A stretch of DNA of 64,000 bases, taken from NCBI RefSeq assembly GCF_028769735.1, contig NC_088172.1, positions 71,200,631 through 71,264,630 on the forward strand. Reading direction: 5' to 3'. Source of the stretch: Zonotrichia leucophrys gambelii (Eukaryota > Chordata > Aves > Passeriformes > Passerellidae). A program made the translations under genes and the position numbers. The notes beneath the pieces are model-generated. The model searched no databases. It was not told the DNA's origin and saw nothing but the letters and a program-made list of their open reading frames with translations. This document shows positions 52,201 through 62,736 of this stretch, piece after piece (position 1 is the stretch's first letter; every line of letters starts with the position of its first letter).

Positions 52201-52673
52201 GAATGAATCAAACTCTGAAAGGACAAATCAAAAAGATTTGCCAGGAAGCTAAACTGCACTGGCCTCAAGCTTTGCCTTTGGCCCTACTCAGGATTCGAAT
52301 TAAACCGAGAGAAAAAGTAGGCGTAAGTCCATATGAGATACTATATGGCAAGCCATATCATGCAACTGTATTAAAAGAAAAGGTACATGTGAGTAGAGAT
52401 CAGGCAATTGCAGAATATGTTATGTCACTTAATAAAATCTTGAATTCTTTAAGAAATACGTTACAGTGGAATAAACCGCTCACGCTGGAGAACTCTGTCC
52501 ACGACATCCAGCCTGGAGACCAAGTGTACATCAAGAAGTAGATTACAGATCCGCTACGAGAATCATAGAACAGACCCCACCAAGTAATGATGACGACCTA
52601 CACAGCAGTGAAAGTCCAGGAGATAGACGCTTGGATCCATTACACCAGGGTAAAGAAGGCACCGTTCCAATGA
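49203..52673 (+). pseudogene. pol: Retroviral pro-pol, broken by 13 in-frame stops
   Basis: Pro-pol continues in the gag frame after TGA 49200. In order: an aspartic protease with DTGA (D at 49263-49265); a reverse transcriptase with LPQGF and YMDD (50190-50201); a connection domain; an RNase H starting YTDGS (D at 51099-51101) and holding later acidic residues in WTDSK and NRFAD; an integrase with an H-H-C-C zinc region (about 51708-51840) and D, D, E at 51915, 52089 and 52197 with the canonical 35-residue D-E gap. The natural end is TGA 52671-52673. Internal stops are at 49788, 50139, 50457, 50463, 50529, 51084, 51321, 51519, 51648, 51906, 52152, 52539 and 52566: eleven TAG, two TGA, no TAA. 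There is no frameshift, so the catalytic residues all survive in pieces. Confidence 0.92.
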
Positions 52674-54832
52674 GAAACCCAGATAGCGTCTCCAACCCGG
52701 ATGATCTTCCGTGCAAAGCCGCCTTCTTAATTATATTGCTGCTAGTAATCATGAGACTGGTACCCGTTCAAGGGTCTATTTTAGTACAGGTTAAAGGAAC
52801 AAAGGTTACAGCCATGGAAGGGATGGATGTTCAATTAACTTGTGTTATGTTTCACAGCCAGAAAGTTGAGGCCAGTGAAGTTATTGCAATATGGCAACGG
52901 GGGGCTGAAAGAAGCCGAGGCAAGACAGAAGTCAGTTGAGATCAGGATAAACAACAAAGAAACACGGTACTGAATCTTACTAAGGTAACCACAAACGATA
53001 CGGGAGAATATACATGTTTGGTCAAAATACGAGATAGTTTTGATTACAAAAGAGTGAGTATGAGTGTTTTGCCATGGACAAGAGATCGTGCTGGGAGGAA
53101 GCAAAATAGAGAACTGACCTGAGACAGAGCAGAAGACGAGACGAGCTGGTGGGAGAAGAGAGGCAAAGGTTGTAGGTGGTTGAATGTCACTAATCCTAGA
53201 ATAAGGAATGCATGGTAGAGGCATGACAGAATGATGTCATCCTCACAGGGACACAGTGAAAAGAGAAGACGAGAAGCTAATGATACAATAGAACGAAATG
53301 CTGAGCAGGAAAACCTAGTAGTAAGATTAATTAGAGATTTTAAGATCATGCAGAACGTGACTAAAATAACAGCTTGTCTGCCATTACCACAGGCTGCAGG
53401 TGAACCAATTCCCTGGGGAATAATACCGGTAACCAAAATGCCTGAATCATTCAAGAATGTTTCATGGTCCTGCCAGTCAGTTCCTAAACAAGTAGAGGTA
53501 TAGAGAGATTTGTGCATGACCATTCGGGCTATGACTAAAGAGGAATGTGAAATGAAACCAAATCATTTTAGTTAGATTCAAAATACCAGGAGGTGTTTGA
53601 TTGCAACCCCAGTAGATGAGCCATGCAATACAGTACGAATAAGAACAAAATCCCAACGAAATGAGATGAGTTGTCAGAATATCACACAGAATTTTGATAC
53701 CTAGAAAAGTTAAAAGACATTGTGAGGACCCAGTGTTTTAGAACACTATAGTTACCTTAGAGAAGTACAATAGTGCATCCAATGGTCAGGAGTAAAGAAT
53801 CAGTCACATTATAGGGCCATCATCACGTCTACATCTTCCCGAGAATTCAGACCGCAGAAAGAAGATTAGAATTGTACTGAAGTTTTTACATGTGATACAC
53901 AGGAAGACCAAATTAGATTGGTACCGGTGAAAATGGCATTAAAATGAAGATGTGAGTGTAAAAAGTATAATCACACAGTTAGCAGAGACTCCATGGATAG
54001 ACCTATAGATTGCAGATATACTACAGTGCATAGTCCTAGAAATCTAGTCTAAGTGTTGAGACACAGACAGTAGACCACACATTTATCTTTAAATAAATCA
54101 GTAACACAAATTACCCTAAGGGTTCCCACATTGTGTCCATACTAGAAACAGAATAGATTGATTCAAAAGAAAAGACTTAAAAAGAGAGAAGAATCCCTAG
54201 AAGAGCAGTGGCATGAACCTGGCACAGGAGTACAATTTGGGTAGATATTAGAGTCATTATTCCCTCCGATAGCAACATATCGAAATAGAGAAATGCTCAA
54301 CAACTTGTTAGGACAGACAGAAAGATTGGCAGCAGCTACTAAGAAGGGATTTAAAGACCTAAATTTGCAATTGCAAGCTACATCAAGAATGACCTTACAA
54401 AACAGAATGGCATTAGATTTGCTACTGTTAAAAGAACATGGAGTTTGTGGTTACCTGAGTAGGAGAATAGATCATTGCTGTGTACACATTCCAAATGTTA
54501 CACTTGAAGTGGAGAAAGATATTTCCCAATTGGCAGAAGTGGAAACAAAAACCAAGGAAATTGAAAGAGAAGCACAGCATAATTAGATAAGAGCAGTATT
54601 TGATTCTTTGGAGCTTCACCTGTCTGGCTAGATTACTTCCGTTATACAGTATGTACTAATGCTTTTGGTATTTTTAGTGACTATATGGATTGTATATAGA
54701 TGTCTTTTAGGTGTGATTGAAAAGGAAAAGAAGCGATCTATCCGGTTGCTGAAGGTGATGACCCGTGGGCAGCAGAACGAAGAACATCCCCCACCTTGCT
54801 ATGAAGATGTTACTGTCAATACCGTTGGTTGA
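52670..54832 (+). pseudogene. env: Retroviral env with N-terminal Ig-like domain, many stops
   Basis: Env begins at ATG 52670, overlapping the pol stop as ATGA, and ends at TGA 54830-54832. Order: a signal peptide-like hydrophobic segment (AAFLIILLLVIMRLVPVQG); an Ig V-like domain with Cys at 52841, a Trp in the C-strand position (IAIWQRG), the NDTGEYTC motif and Cys at 53015; a surface-subunit body with several Asn-X-Thr sites and CLPLPQAAGEPIPWG; a basic cleavage-like region near 54165-54185; a transmembrane subunit with a heptad-type helix, the LQNRMALDLLLLKEHGVC region, and a hydrophobic anchor at about 54640-54710 with a short cytoplasmic tail. About 17 in-frame stops (for example 52937, 53120, 53216, 53501, 53573) interrupt it; the frame itself is never lost. 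Confidence 0.88.
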
Positions 54833-54862
54833 GCATCCTTGCAGCAGGACTGAAGGATGCTC

Positions 54863-54875
54863 AAAAGGGGGGAAA
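54863..54875 (+). other. Polypurine tract
   Basis: AAAAGGGGGGAAA lies directly before the 3' LTR (TG at 54876). This is the standard primer site for plus-strand DNA synthesis in retroviruses. Confidence 0.85.
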
Positions 54876-55332
54876 TGTTGGAAAAGAAATGAAATTTAGC
54901 AAAATGTTTTATTATAGTTTAGTTATGAGTTTTGTGTGAATTGGTTTGTAAAAATAATTTTGTAGCCGTTGATATTATGTGATTGAGTTTTGTGTAACCC
55001 TGGCAAGTAGCTTTAGAAACCTAATAAACATTAAGCCAGGGTAGGAGAGTAAGAAGACTAACCGGTTTGGGGATAGCATACAATAGGACAGGTAGAAGAT
55101 TTATGATTTTGTTCGTGAACTAGGGAATGTATTACAAGGGTCCGTAGTTTGGCGAAGGGCCACTGTTTCTTGGAGACTTTGTTATGAATTGCTTGTGTAT
55201 AAAAGGAAAACACCCATGTGTGAATTTTGGGGTTCTGTTTTTGGGGACGCTAGTCCGCAGGCCCCCGGGCCCTTCAATAAAGCGCCGCACAAAACTTATC
55301 CGAGTTTTGTGTCCTTTATCATTCGGGCAACA
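54876..55332 (+). repeat. 3' LTR of the provirus
   Basis: 457 bp, TGTTGG...GGCAACA. Compared with the 5' LTR it has four substitutions (two near the TATA box at about 55194 and 55197, one near 55228, one near 55269) and one missing T near 55317. Confidence 0.95.
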
Positions 55333-57456
55333 GGGGACAGCCTTGTTTGGGCACATGAGGGACCAGAGACAAGGGGAGGAAATCCAGGACACAGGAAAAG
55401 CGTTTTACAAATGGATTTGTGTTGATCCCCACACTTAAAATGCTGATGTGCATTCCCTTACATGCACTCCAGTGCAATGGACTTGCTGGTGTTGTGGGTG
55501 CAGCTACAGAGCACTGATGCTGTAGGGCTGGAAGCTTTTTTACCTGATTAACTTGACAAATGTGCTCCTGCTGTTGCTGAACCTGGAGCACAGGCTGGAG
55601 TCTGCAAAGACACCCTGTGAAATGGGCTGCTCTGATCTACAGCTGTGCAATCCTGTGGTATCGCCATATATCCACAAAGGACTGGAGCTTTTGGCCTTGT
55701 AGGAGAGATGTCTTGGGCAGTCCAGTAAAGGCTTTTTCTGTGCTCTTTCTGTGCTGTTTCTGTGCTGGTTCTATTTGTCTTTCAGCGGGTACACATCCTT
55801 TGACTCCTGGCCTCTTGCTCCCCTGCTGATCTGGTTTCTTCCCTTTCATATTTTTCCTCTGCTCCTATTCTGGCTTTTTTTTGTATTCCCTCCTCTTCTC
55901 CCAGTCTAACCTCACCATATGTGCTCAATGGTGTATTAACTATTAGAGATTTCAGCTGGAGTTTGGGAACAGTCGTGGAAATGGTCTCATGCTCTGCCTT
56001 CCTCCTCCTTCTATGTCCGAGTCTGAATCCTGATCAACAGCATTTTTGCAATTTTCTCTAGGTATCTGTAAATTAGCAGAAACACAGATTACAAGCCAGG
56101 CTGGCACCTACAGCCACAGAGAGCCTCTGGGCAAGTGCCTGGCACACCTGTGGCTGTGGGTGTCTCTGGGAATGCAACAGGGCTGCATGGCACTGCTGCC
56201 TCTCTGTGGAGCAAAACCCAAGCACTGTCAGCAGTGAGGAGTCTCAGTCCATCATGGTTACTAAAGTGGATTTTGTGCTACACTTAGAAGCTTTCAAAAC
56301 AGTGTGCTAGCTTTGGTTAGCCCAGCCTGGCTTTATCCAGCTGGTACAGGACTTTGCACTAAATAACTTCATCTATTTCTGCAGTTACAGCATGCGCTTC
56401 TATCTGGAAGCAAAATATTTACTTATTTGCTTTTAATTATTTATGGAAATGAAATAGCATCCATATCTCAAATTTTTCCATGAAAATGAATACTCTTGTA
56501 GTTCAAATCTGTGGCCATGAAAGAAAGAACAGTTCCCCAGTGTTGCTTATATTGTTTATTTGTTTTTAACTTCAAAACACAGATAATTTTCTCAAAACAA
56601 ATAGAGTAATGGAGGGAATGGAATTGGGCTCTCTTAGTAACTTTCCCAAGAAACACATCTGGAAGAGCATATTTTTGCAAAACAACTACATTTCAGCACA
56701 CCCAGACAGCAAGATTTCAGAAGTTCATAAAGAGCAGAGGTTAGCAAAAAGTGTTGCTGGTTTTTTATTTTTATTTTTTCCCTGTTTAAGTTGCAAATGG
56801 CACTAAATGAACCCACAATTTCCATGGCTAACATAGAGACATTTTAAAAGAAGTCTTTGAGTATGCAGTTAATTTACAAGATGGGCAATTATGAAAACAT
56901 ACTCTCTCATTTTAATTCTGTAAAATAAACTTGGTGATATAACTGGATGGATATTGTAACATCTGGTAGTCTGGCAACTGATTTAGGCCTACAGTATAGC
57001 TGTTTAAATCATTATCATTAATTGCTACTTAGTTGGGTTTAAAAAAAGTCACTTTTTATCCATAGGTAGGTAAAAAAATTTTCTTTAGAATAAAAGTGGA
57101 GTGTTGAATTCTATTTTGTAAATAGCTCTGATGCTACCCCTCATCAGTACTCTTAAAACCTAAGTCAGGTTTCATAACCTGTACATATCTTGGTCCACCT
57201 TCAGAGGAAGGTAGAAAAACAATCAGTTTGGAGACGGATCAGTAAAATCAAATTAGCTTTCCTGAATCAGAATGCCACAGCCAGGCCCTGCTCACCAGGA
57301 AGGTCAGTGGGGATGGGAATAATTCTGCAAACCAATGAGGAAAATGTGAAGCCAGACTTACAGAAAATACCAGACTAGTATTTTCAATGTATTACAACTC
57401 CTAGTCCTTGCATAGACACACACAGAGTCAGGCACAGGCCACCAGAGGATGGCCTA
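55333..57456. other. Host flank, no gene recognised
   Basis: Ordinary non-coding DNA after the provirus. It has a short imperfect tandem repeat (three TTTCTGTGCT-type units at about 55734-55770) and nothing else that can be supported. Confidence 0.4.
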
Positions 57457-57840
57457 TGAAGACAGGCAGAGAGCTGGAGCTCGTTACTCTGGAGAAGGCT
57501 TTGGGGAAACCTCACAACAGCCTTCCAGAACGAAACGGAAGCCTACAAGAAAGATGGAGAGGGACTTTTACAAGTGATAGGACAAGGGGGAAAGACTTTA
57601 AACAGGAAGACTGTAGGTTTAGATTAGATATTAGGAAGAAATTCTTCACTAAAATTCTTCACACTGCAACAGGTTGGCCAGGGAACTGTGGGTGCTCCAT
57701 CCATGGAAGCATTCAAGGCCAGGCTGGAAGGGGCTCTGAGCGACCTGGTCTAGTGGAAGGTGTACCTGCCCATGGCACGGGGGTTGGAATGAGGAAATGT
57801 ATAAGGTTCCTTCCAATACAAAGTATTCTCTGTTCCTATG
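57457..57840 (+). mobile_element. CR1 LINE fragment, 3' part
   Basis: It carries the CR1 run GAGAAGGCTTTGGGGAAACC, TACAAGAAAGATGGAGAGGG, GATAGGACAAGGGG, TTTAGATTAGATATTAGGAA, then the 3' UTR block CTGGTCTAGTGGAAGGTGTA and CCCATGGCACGGGGGTTGGA, and ends near GTTCCTATGACC. Part of the coding end (DRTRGKDFKQ...RFRLDIRKKFF) is still readable. A 12-base unit (AAATTCTTCACT) is duplicated at about 57640-57660. Plus orientation, 5'-truncated. Confidence 0.87.
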
Positions 57841-58407
57841 ACCAGACACACTCCCATGAGATGCCTGTGAGGTCTGGGAGCCCTATAATGGGCACACCTG
57901 CAGGGGGTAGAAGGCTTTTTCCACCACCTTGCAGCCTTTGGAGCTGTAGCAGCTCCACAGCAATCTCAGCAGGGCCAGTCTTCTCCTACAGCCATGGCTG
58001 TGAAGTACCACAGAGCTAAAACAATCACCTATGTCTGTGACTGTTAAAGAGCAAAAGACATTCTTGGAACTGTAGTCCAGGATTGATAACATTTGCATAG
58101 GAAATTATTAGTTAATTTTGCTAGCTAATGCCTGCTCTCCTGAAGTCAGTCTTTCTTTTCCTGCATGCATGTGAAATTAAGTGTTTCTGGCACTGAGTGT
58201 GCTGCCCACATTTTAATGATCTTTTTGGAGCATTTTGTACCTACATAGAAGGAAAATATCTCTTTACCATCTGATTTGCTTGAGTTGTATAGTCATCAGT
58301 GGTATAGCAAGAAACAGATGGGATGGGAATTAGTAAATTACTCAAGCGCTGCTCTGTAGAGGGTCTTCCTGAACACAAAGTGTGTGTGCATTAAACAGCC
58401 ACAAAAC

Positions 58408-58848
58408 TTACAATCTATCACATTCAATATTGGGGTTATTGGATGGTGTATCAAAAATACCAAAATACACTTCCCTGTTTGCTGGAGGTGGGGTGTTGGT
58501 TGGGCTTCCCACCCCAGAATCAGGGCTTGGTGCAGGGTGCATTTCTGGTGCATACTTCTCTTCTTTCTGAGAAGGCTGTGGCTGCTTTGGTTTGAGGTTT
58601 TTGAAACGTTTGAGCTTCACAGGGTCCTTGGCTTCCTTGGCACAATGGAACAAGATGAAAATGTCCCTTCGAAATTTGGAGCTCATTCCAAAGTAGATAA
58701 TGGGGTTGTAGAAGCTGGCAGACTTAGCAAACAAACTGGCAAGGATGCTGGTGAGGTTGGGCACAGGGTGACCATAGGCAGACCATATAGAGATGACAGC
58801 ATATGGTGACCAGGCAATAATGAAGGCTGTGCAAATGACAATAGAGAC
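58408..58848 (-). CDS. OPN5-like opsin, last coding exon (TM6, TM7, C-tail)
   Basis: Minus-strand exon following CTGTCTTTTAG (AG at 58850-58849), starting in phase 0 and ending at TAA 58410-58408; 146 codons. It encodes TM6 with FIIAWSPYAV, a short loop, and TM7 with the retinal Schiff-base lysine (AAG at 58725-58723) in FAKSASFYNPIIY, which also holds NPxxY. Then come helix 8 (SSKFRRD), a possible palmitoylated Cys, and a Ser/Pro-rich tail (SPDSGVGSPTNTPPP) suited to phosphorylation and arrestin binding. The frame is intact and the motifs are complete, so the gene looks functional. Opsins are light-sensing G-protein-coupled receptors; this one belongs with neuropsins by its AWSPYAV and AKSA segments. 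Confidence 0.88.
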   Translation of the reverse strand, partial: VSIVICTAFIIAWSPYAVISIWSAYGHPVPNLTSILASLFAKSASFYNPIIYFGMSSKFRRDIFILFHCAKEAKDPVKLKRFKNLKPKQPQPSQKEEKYAPEMHPAPSPDSGVGSPTNTPPPANREVYFGIFDTPSNNPNIECDRL

Positions 58849-59523
58849 CTAAAAGACAGAAGAAGAATAATGTTAAATCTATTTTGGAAGACTACATCAG
58901 GGGAGAAAAACACTGAGAATAATAACTTGAACACTTGCTGGAAGGGAAAGGTCTGGATTGCCCTGAAGTTCTGGCTTATAGGAGAATATGAACAAAGAAG
59001 TAGTTTGCTTTGACGAAGCCAGGAAGACCTAGGAGCTACGTATTGAATTTTGTCATGGTGGTGTGGTTAAGAAATGCCTCATCTAACAGAGTGAAAATAG
59101 CTGCATTCTCATATGTTTATATGAATACAGAGGGTTTCAGGTAGACTTAACTAAACAGGGAGTAAACTGAAATCTGCACTCTAAACTGCACTCTAAATTC
59201 TGAGTATGCTCAGCAGTAGTGTAACTTCTGAAAGAAAAGAGCATATGCCAAACCATATTTTTGGGGTTTGTGCTGTAAAACGAGCTCCAATTATATTTAG
59301 ATTATTTTTCAAATGTGATGTAGCACCAATATTAACCAGCTGATGCAGTAGAAATTTTAAACAAACTGCATATCCTTCACTGACTTCAGACTCTGTCACT
59401 AGAGTTATAAAGAAATGAAATACAATTGATTGGTTTTATTCTCTTCTGTTCTAGCTGAGATCAATTTTTGGAAAGACAGGTTTCATTGACATGAATCCCA
59501 CCCGGTATGAAACCCAAACTCAC
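58849..59523 (-). other. Opsin intron between the last two exons
   Basis: 675 bp with donor GTGAGT at 59523 downward and acceptor TTTTAG ending at 58849. It separates ...RDVTR from VSIVICT, a phase 0 junction. No element was recognised inside. Confidence 0.8.
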
Positions 59524-59747
59524 CCTGGTGACATCCCGCTCTATTCTCCTCTGTCTGTCTGTGGGATCACCCAGTCCTGTCAATGCATGGCTTAGTTTGA
59601 CCGTGTTGATGATGGACACATACGAGAAGACCATGACTGAGACAGGCAGGAAAAAGCAGCAGATAAAAATGGAGACAATGTAGGACTTGTAGATTGTGGA
59701 GAAGTTGGCTTTTGCCCAGTCTATCTCACATGTGCCATACATGCGAT
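59524..59747 (-). CDS. OPN5-like opsin, penultimate exon (ECL2, TM5, ICL3)
   Basis: Minus-strand exon of 224 bp, acceptor GCTTTCCAG (AG at 59749-59748), donor ACCAGG|GTGAGT. It completes a codon split as G|AT and gives DRMYGTCEIDW, where the Cys (59730-59728) is the extracellular-loop-2 partner of the conserved opsin disulfide. TM5 follows with SIFICCFFLPVSVMVFSYV, then a basic third intracellular loop (TDRQRRIERDVTR) for G-protein contact. The residue after the disulfide Cys is Glu. In OPN5L1 this position is reported to be Cys 188, which makes retinal adducts, so OPN5L1 seems less likely than another bird neuropsin paralog such as OPN5L2. That assignment is an inference. Confidence 0.87.
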
Positions 59748-62631
59748 CTGGAAAGCAAGAATAAGTTGGTTAGCATTTTTAGAATATTGATCTGCTTTTG
59801 AGCAATAATTTATTAGTTAAAATGCTGTATTTTTCTTCTGTCAAGCACTACAGAATGGATCTTTCTGATTTAATGAGACATGACATTACTTCCTACATAA
59901 ACAATTTTTCAAGACCATTTAGACTGTAACAAATTTTAATGTGTATTATCATTCTGTAGAGTTTGTAACTGCCAGAGTAAATCCATAATGCACAAACTGT
60001 TGTTTCAGGATAGGAAACTGACACTTTATTTAAAAAAATAATTTATATCCTTGAGTGATATGTACTCTTATTTGTCATAATACTCTACATAGTAACTTCC
60101 TAAGATGAGCTCTGTTACAGCATAACAAGAAATTCATTGACAGTATGCCAAATGTAAAAAGTCACTACTTACATAACTAAGCAGGAAATAAAAAAAATTG
60201 AGGCTTCTTGAGGTAATGGAAGTTCTCTCTGCAGTGAGAGCCATGAGACTAAATTGATACAGCTAATGATAAAGATTATGAGAAGATAAAACATATTAAT
60301 ATTTAGAAAGATATGAGACCTTTCAGTAAATGGGAAGCACACAGTCCTGCAACACAGAGATGCAGGTTTTTAAAAGGAAGTCAGGCAGATTGCAGGGTCT
60401 ACCACTAGTGAGACAAGAGCTGAGCAGGGGCTTATGGAAAAGGTAGTGGGAATAATGTGTAGTCTCTGGCTCAAACACTTTTATGAATTACAGTTGACTT
60501 CTTTAGGTCTCCTGATGTGTTTGCAAAGATGACCTCATAGAAAACTTGAGTTCTATAACCGTAGAGGTTTTTCTATAGATTGTGAATTGCGAATTTTTCT
60601 TTTTAAGTGGAAAAAGCTGTGGCAGCAAATAGAATTACAAATAAATAAAGCATGAATCAAAAATAGGAAAGTCAAGTATTAACAGGTCCTGGAGATACAA
60701 TACAGGTGAAGACTACATGGTTTAGCAGCAGATATCTCCTTAATATCCACTGGTAATTTTGAAGAAAAAGAATTCCCTTAATTCCTCACAGGTAATAGGA
60801 GATTTGAACAGGAGGAATTAAATGAGCAAAAGGCTAAAATCTCTTTCATGATTCTCATCAAAAAGAGCTCAGTATTTTTATCACCAAAATCTCTAGATGT
60901 TGCAGTCTGAATGTGTTCTGTAATAGAAATAGATTTTTCTCTCCTTCGTCTTTTCCGTCAGTAGACCTCAAGATTCAAAGATATAGCCATAAAATCTGGC
61001 TTAATTCTGGGTTTCTGCTTTTGAAAACTTTTGCCTGAAAAATGAAACCTCCTTCAGATGACAGGAGAAGAAAATCCGGCAGATTTTCCACAAGTCAGAA
61101 TTCAGAGCTATGTTTTTCCCCTCCACAGGGACAAAAACAAGTGGCTTTCCCAAAAACTGGTGGGGTCCTGGGGGCCCCTGAGGATATTGTGTAGTAATGA
61201 AAGGCTGAGGTAGCCAGCTGTAACGTGCTGTGCTCTGCTGGTGCCTGCAGCTGGACTTGCTGCTGCTGGGCTCCCACATCTCTGTGGGTGCCCTCACTGG
61301 AGGTGTGTTCAGAGACAGCCCAGGAACCCAGAATTGCTGAGAGTCTCAGTAGGGCAAAGCACTCCTAGAAGCAGTCTTGAAAACCACTGCCAAGGAATTG
61401 AATTCAAACAGAGTCCATGGAGGCACTTGAATGTCCTGACAAAGTAGTGTTGCCCAAAAAGTCCCTGGCTCCAGTTTAAGGCCAAAACCAGACATCAGAA
61501 GTACCCCTATAAATGAAGAGCTGATGGATTAATGTAAAAAGAACATAGGTCACCAGAAGATACATAGAAAATTACCAGTCAAAACCAACCAAGTTTATGA
61601 CAGTCCAGAATGCAAAAATATGACATAGAATTCACACAGTCTAATAAACAGTGTGAATTAGTCTCAAACCAAAGGTCCATTGAGGCAAATATCTTGGCAG
61701 TATTTTGTTTTGTGAAGGATAGAACATTTAACCAACCATAGGATGGCTGCTTTCCTCACACCCATACTTCAAGGGTCCAGAGATATCTCAAAGCTTACAT
61801 ATTTAGTAAATAAGAGAATATATACACATAGCTGCTTCAGTAAGTCTCCACAAATTTCATGACTTCTCAAAGAATGCAGAGGCCTACAGAATCCAGACGG
61901 GTAACTGCTGGACAATGTCAGTCACATGATTTCAGTTGTTGGGACTTCTGTATCATTACCATTTGTTCCTAGATATTTGGTTTGTCAAATTCTTACAGGC
62001 TTAAATTGAGGCAATTTCTCCATCTTTCCCCCTTGAAGAAATTTTCTGGTCTGTCACATGCCTTAGGCACTGAATTTCTACAGTGTTCACTACACAAATT
62101 TTTTCCTTTTTTCCCTCACCCTCCTTTTTTGATATGGCCTTATCTTGCACCCTAATTCTTTCTTGCACTCACAAACTTTCCAACACTTCAAGTTCCTTTG
62201 CTACATAAATTTTCATATTTTCAACAAATTGTTTTGCCAAATCTTTCTGGCTTGTCTTATTATAGTTTCAAGTTTAACTTGCTGGAACTTGTGTTCTTTG
62301 CTAGTTTCCTAAACTTGACAGTTTTTGAAAGATGTCTTTTGATAGTTTTCTTTATCTCACTCCTTAACCATGCCAAGTATTTCTGGCCTCTCTTTTTCCA
62401 TAGGCAATATGCACTTGGTCCAAGTCTTTCCTGTGATATCTTAAAAAAAAATCTCTTTATAGCTGATACCAAAGCAAGCAACGCTCTGCACCTACGTCAT
62501 GCACAATGAATGATTTCCTCAGTTCCACTGATAATTGGTATGGTTTATCACAAACAGCAAGGAAGAAAGGTAAGATTATCTTTGTTAAGTGGAGAGGTGC
62601 CAGGTAAGTACAACTGAGAGATACCTGTTAC
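59748..62631 (-). other. Opsin intron (2.9 kb)
   Basis: Donor GTAACA at 62631 downward, acceptor at 59748, phase 1. Open frames near 61001-61297 on the minus strand do not connect to the opsin frame. No repeat was recognised. Confidence 0.75.
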
Positions 62632-62736
62632 CTGTATAACTGCCCCAGCCAAGCAATGGAGCTGCAGACCAGAAGAAAGCGGCCACCCAAATGAGAACCA
62701 GCGCCACCGACATGCTGCTGTTGCTGATGCAGTGAC
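62632..62736 (-). CDS. OPN5-like opsin, upstream exon (TM4)
   Basis: Minus-strand exon of 105 bp between CATTGCAG (AG at 62738-62737) and ATACAG|GTAACA. It encodes HCISNSSMSVALV, then LIWVAAFFWSAAPLLGWGSYT, a good TM4 with the Trp and Pro expected in opsins and the start of extracellular loop 2. Its last base completes a codon with the next exon, and the phases agree (35, 75 and 146 codons join without a break). The preceding exons for the N-terminus, TM1-TM3 and the DRY-type motif are not in the window and probably lie beyond 64000, so the gene is cut by the window edge. Confidence 0.82.

Larger units (their letters stand above)
46747..55332 (+). mobile_element. Full-length gammaretrovirus-like endogenous provirus
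   Basis: An 8.6-kb provirus in plus orientation: 5' LTR, primer binding site, leader with splice donor, gag, pro-pol, env, polypurine tract, 3' LTR. The termini are TGTTG...CAACA. Gag resembles gammaretroviral MA-p30-NC, gag and pro-pol share one frame, and RT, RNase H and integrase motifs are in the usual order. The LTRs differ by only four substitutions and one single-base indel by eye. All three genes contain many in-frame stops but no frameshift that I could find, so this copy cannot make full-length proteins. A clean target-site duplication is not visible: the flanks are GCAGGG on the left and GGGGAC on the right, a 3-of-4 match at best. Confidence 0.95.

Noticed and set aside
46741..55338. 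Possible target-site duplication at the provirus ends.
   Set aside because: The left flank GCAGGG and right flank GGGGAC share only GGG or a 3-of-4 match, so a duplication cannot be claimed.
61001..61297. Minus-strand 98-codon frame inside the large opsin intron.
   Set aside because: It does not fit the opsin frame: the flanking exons already join in phase to give DRMYG, so no exon is needed here.
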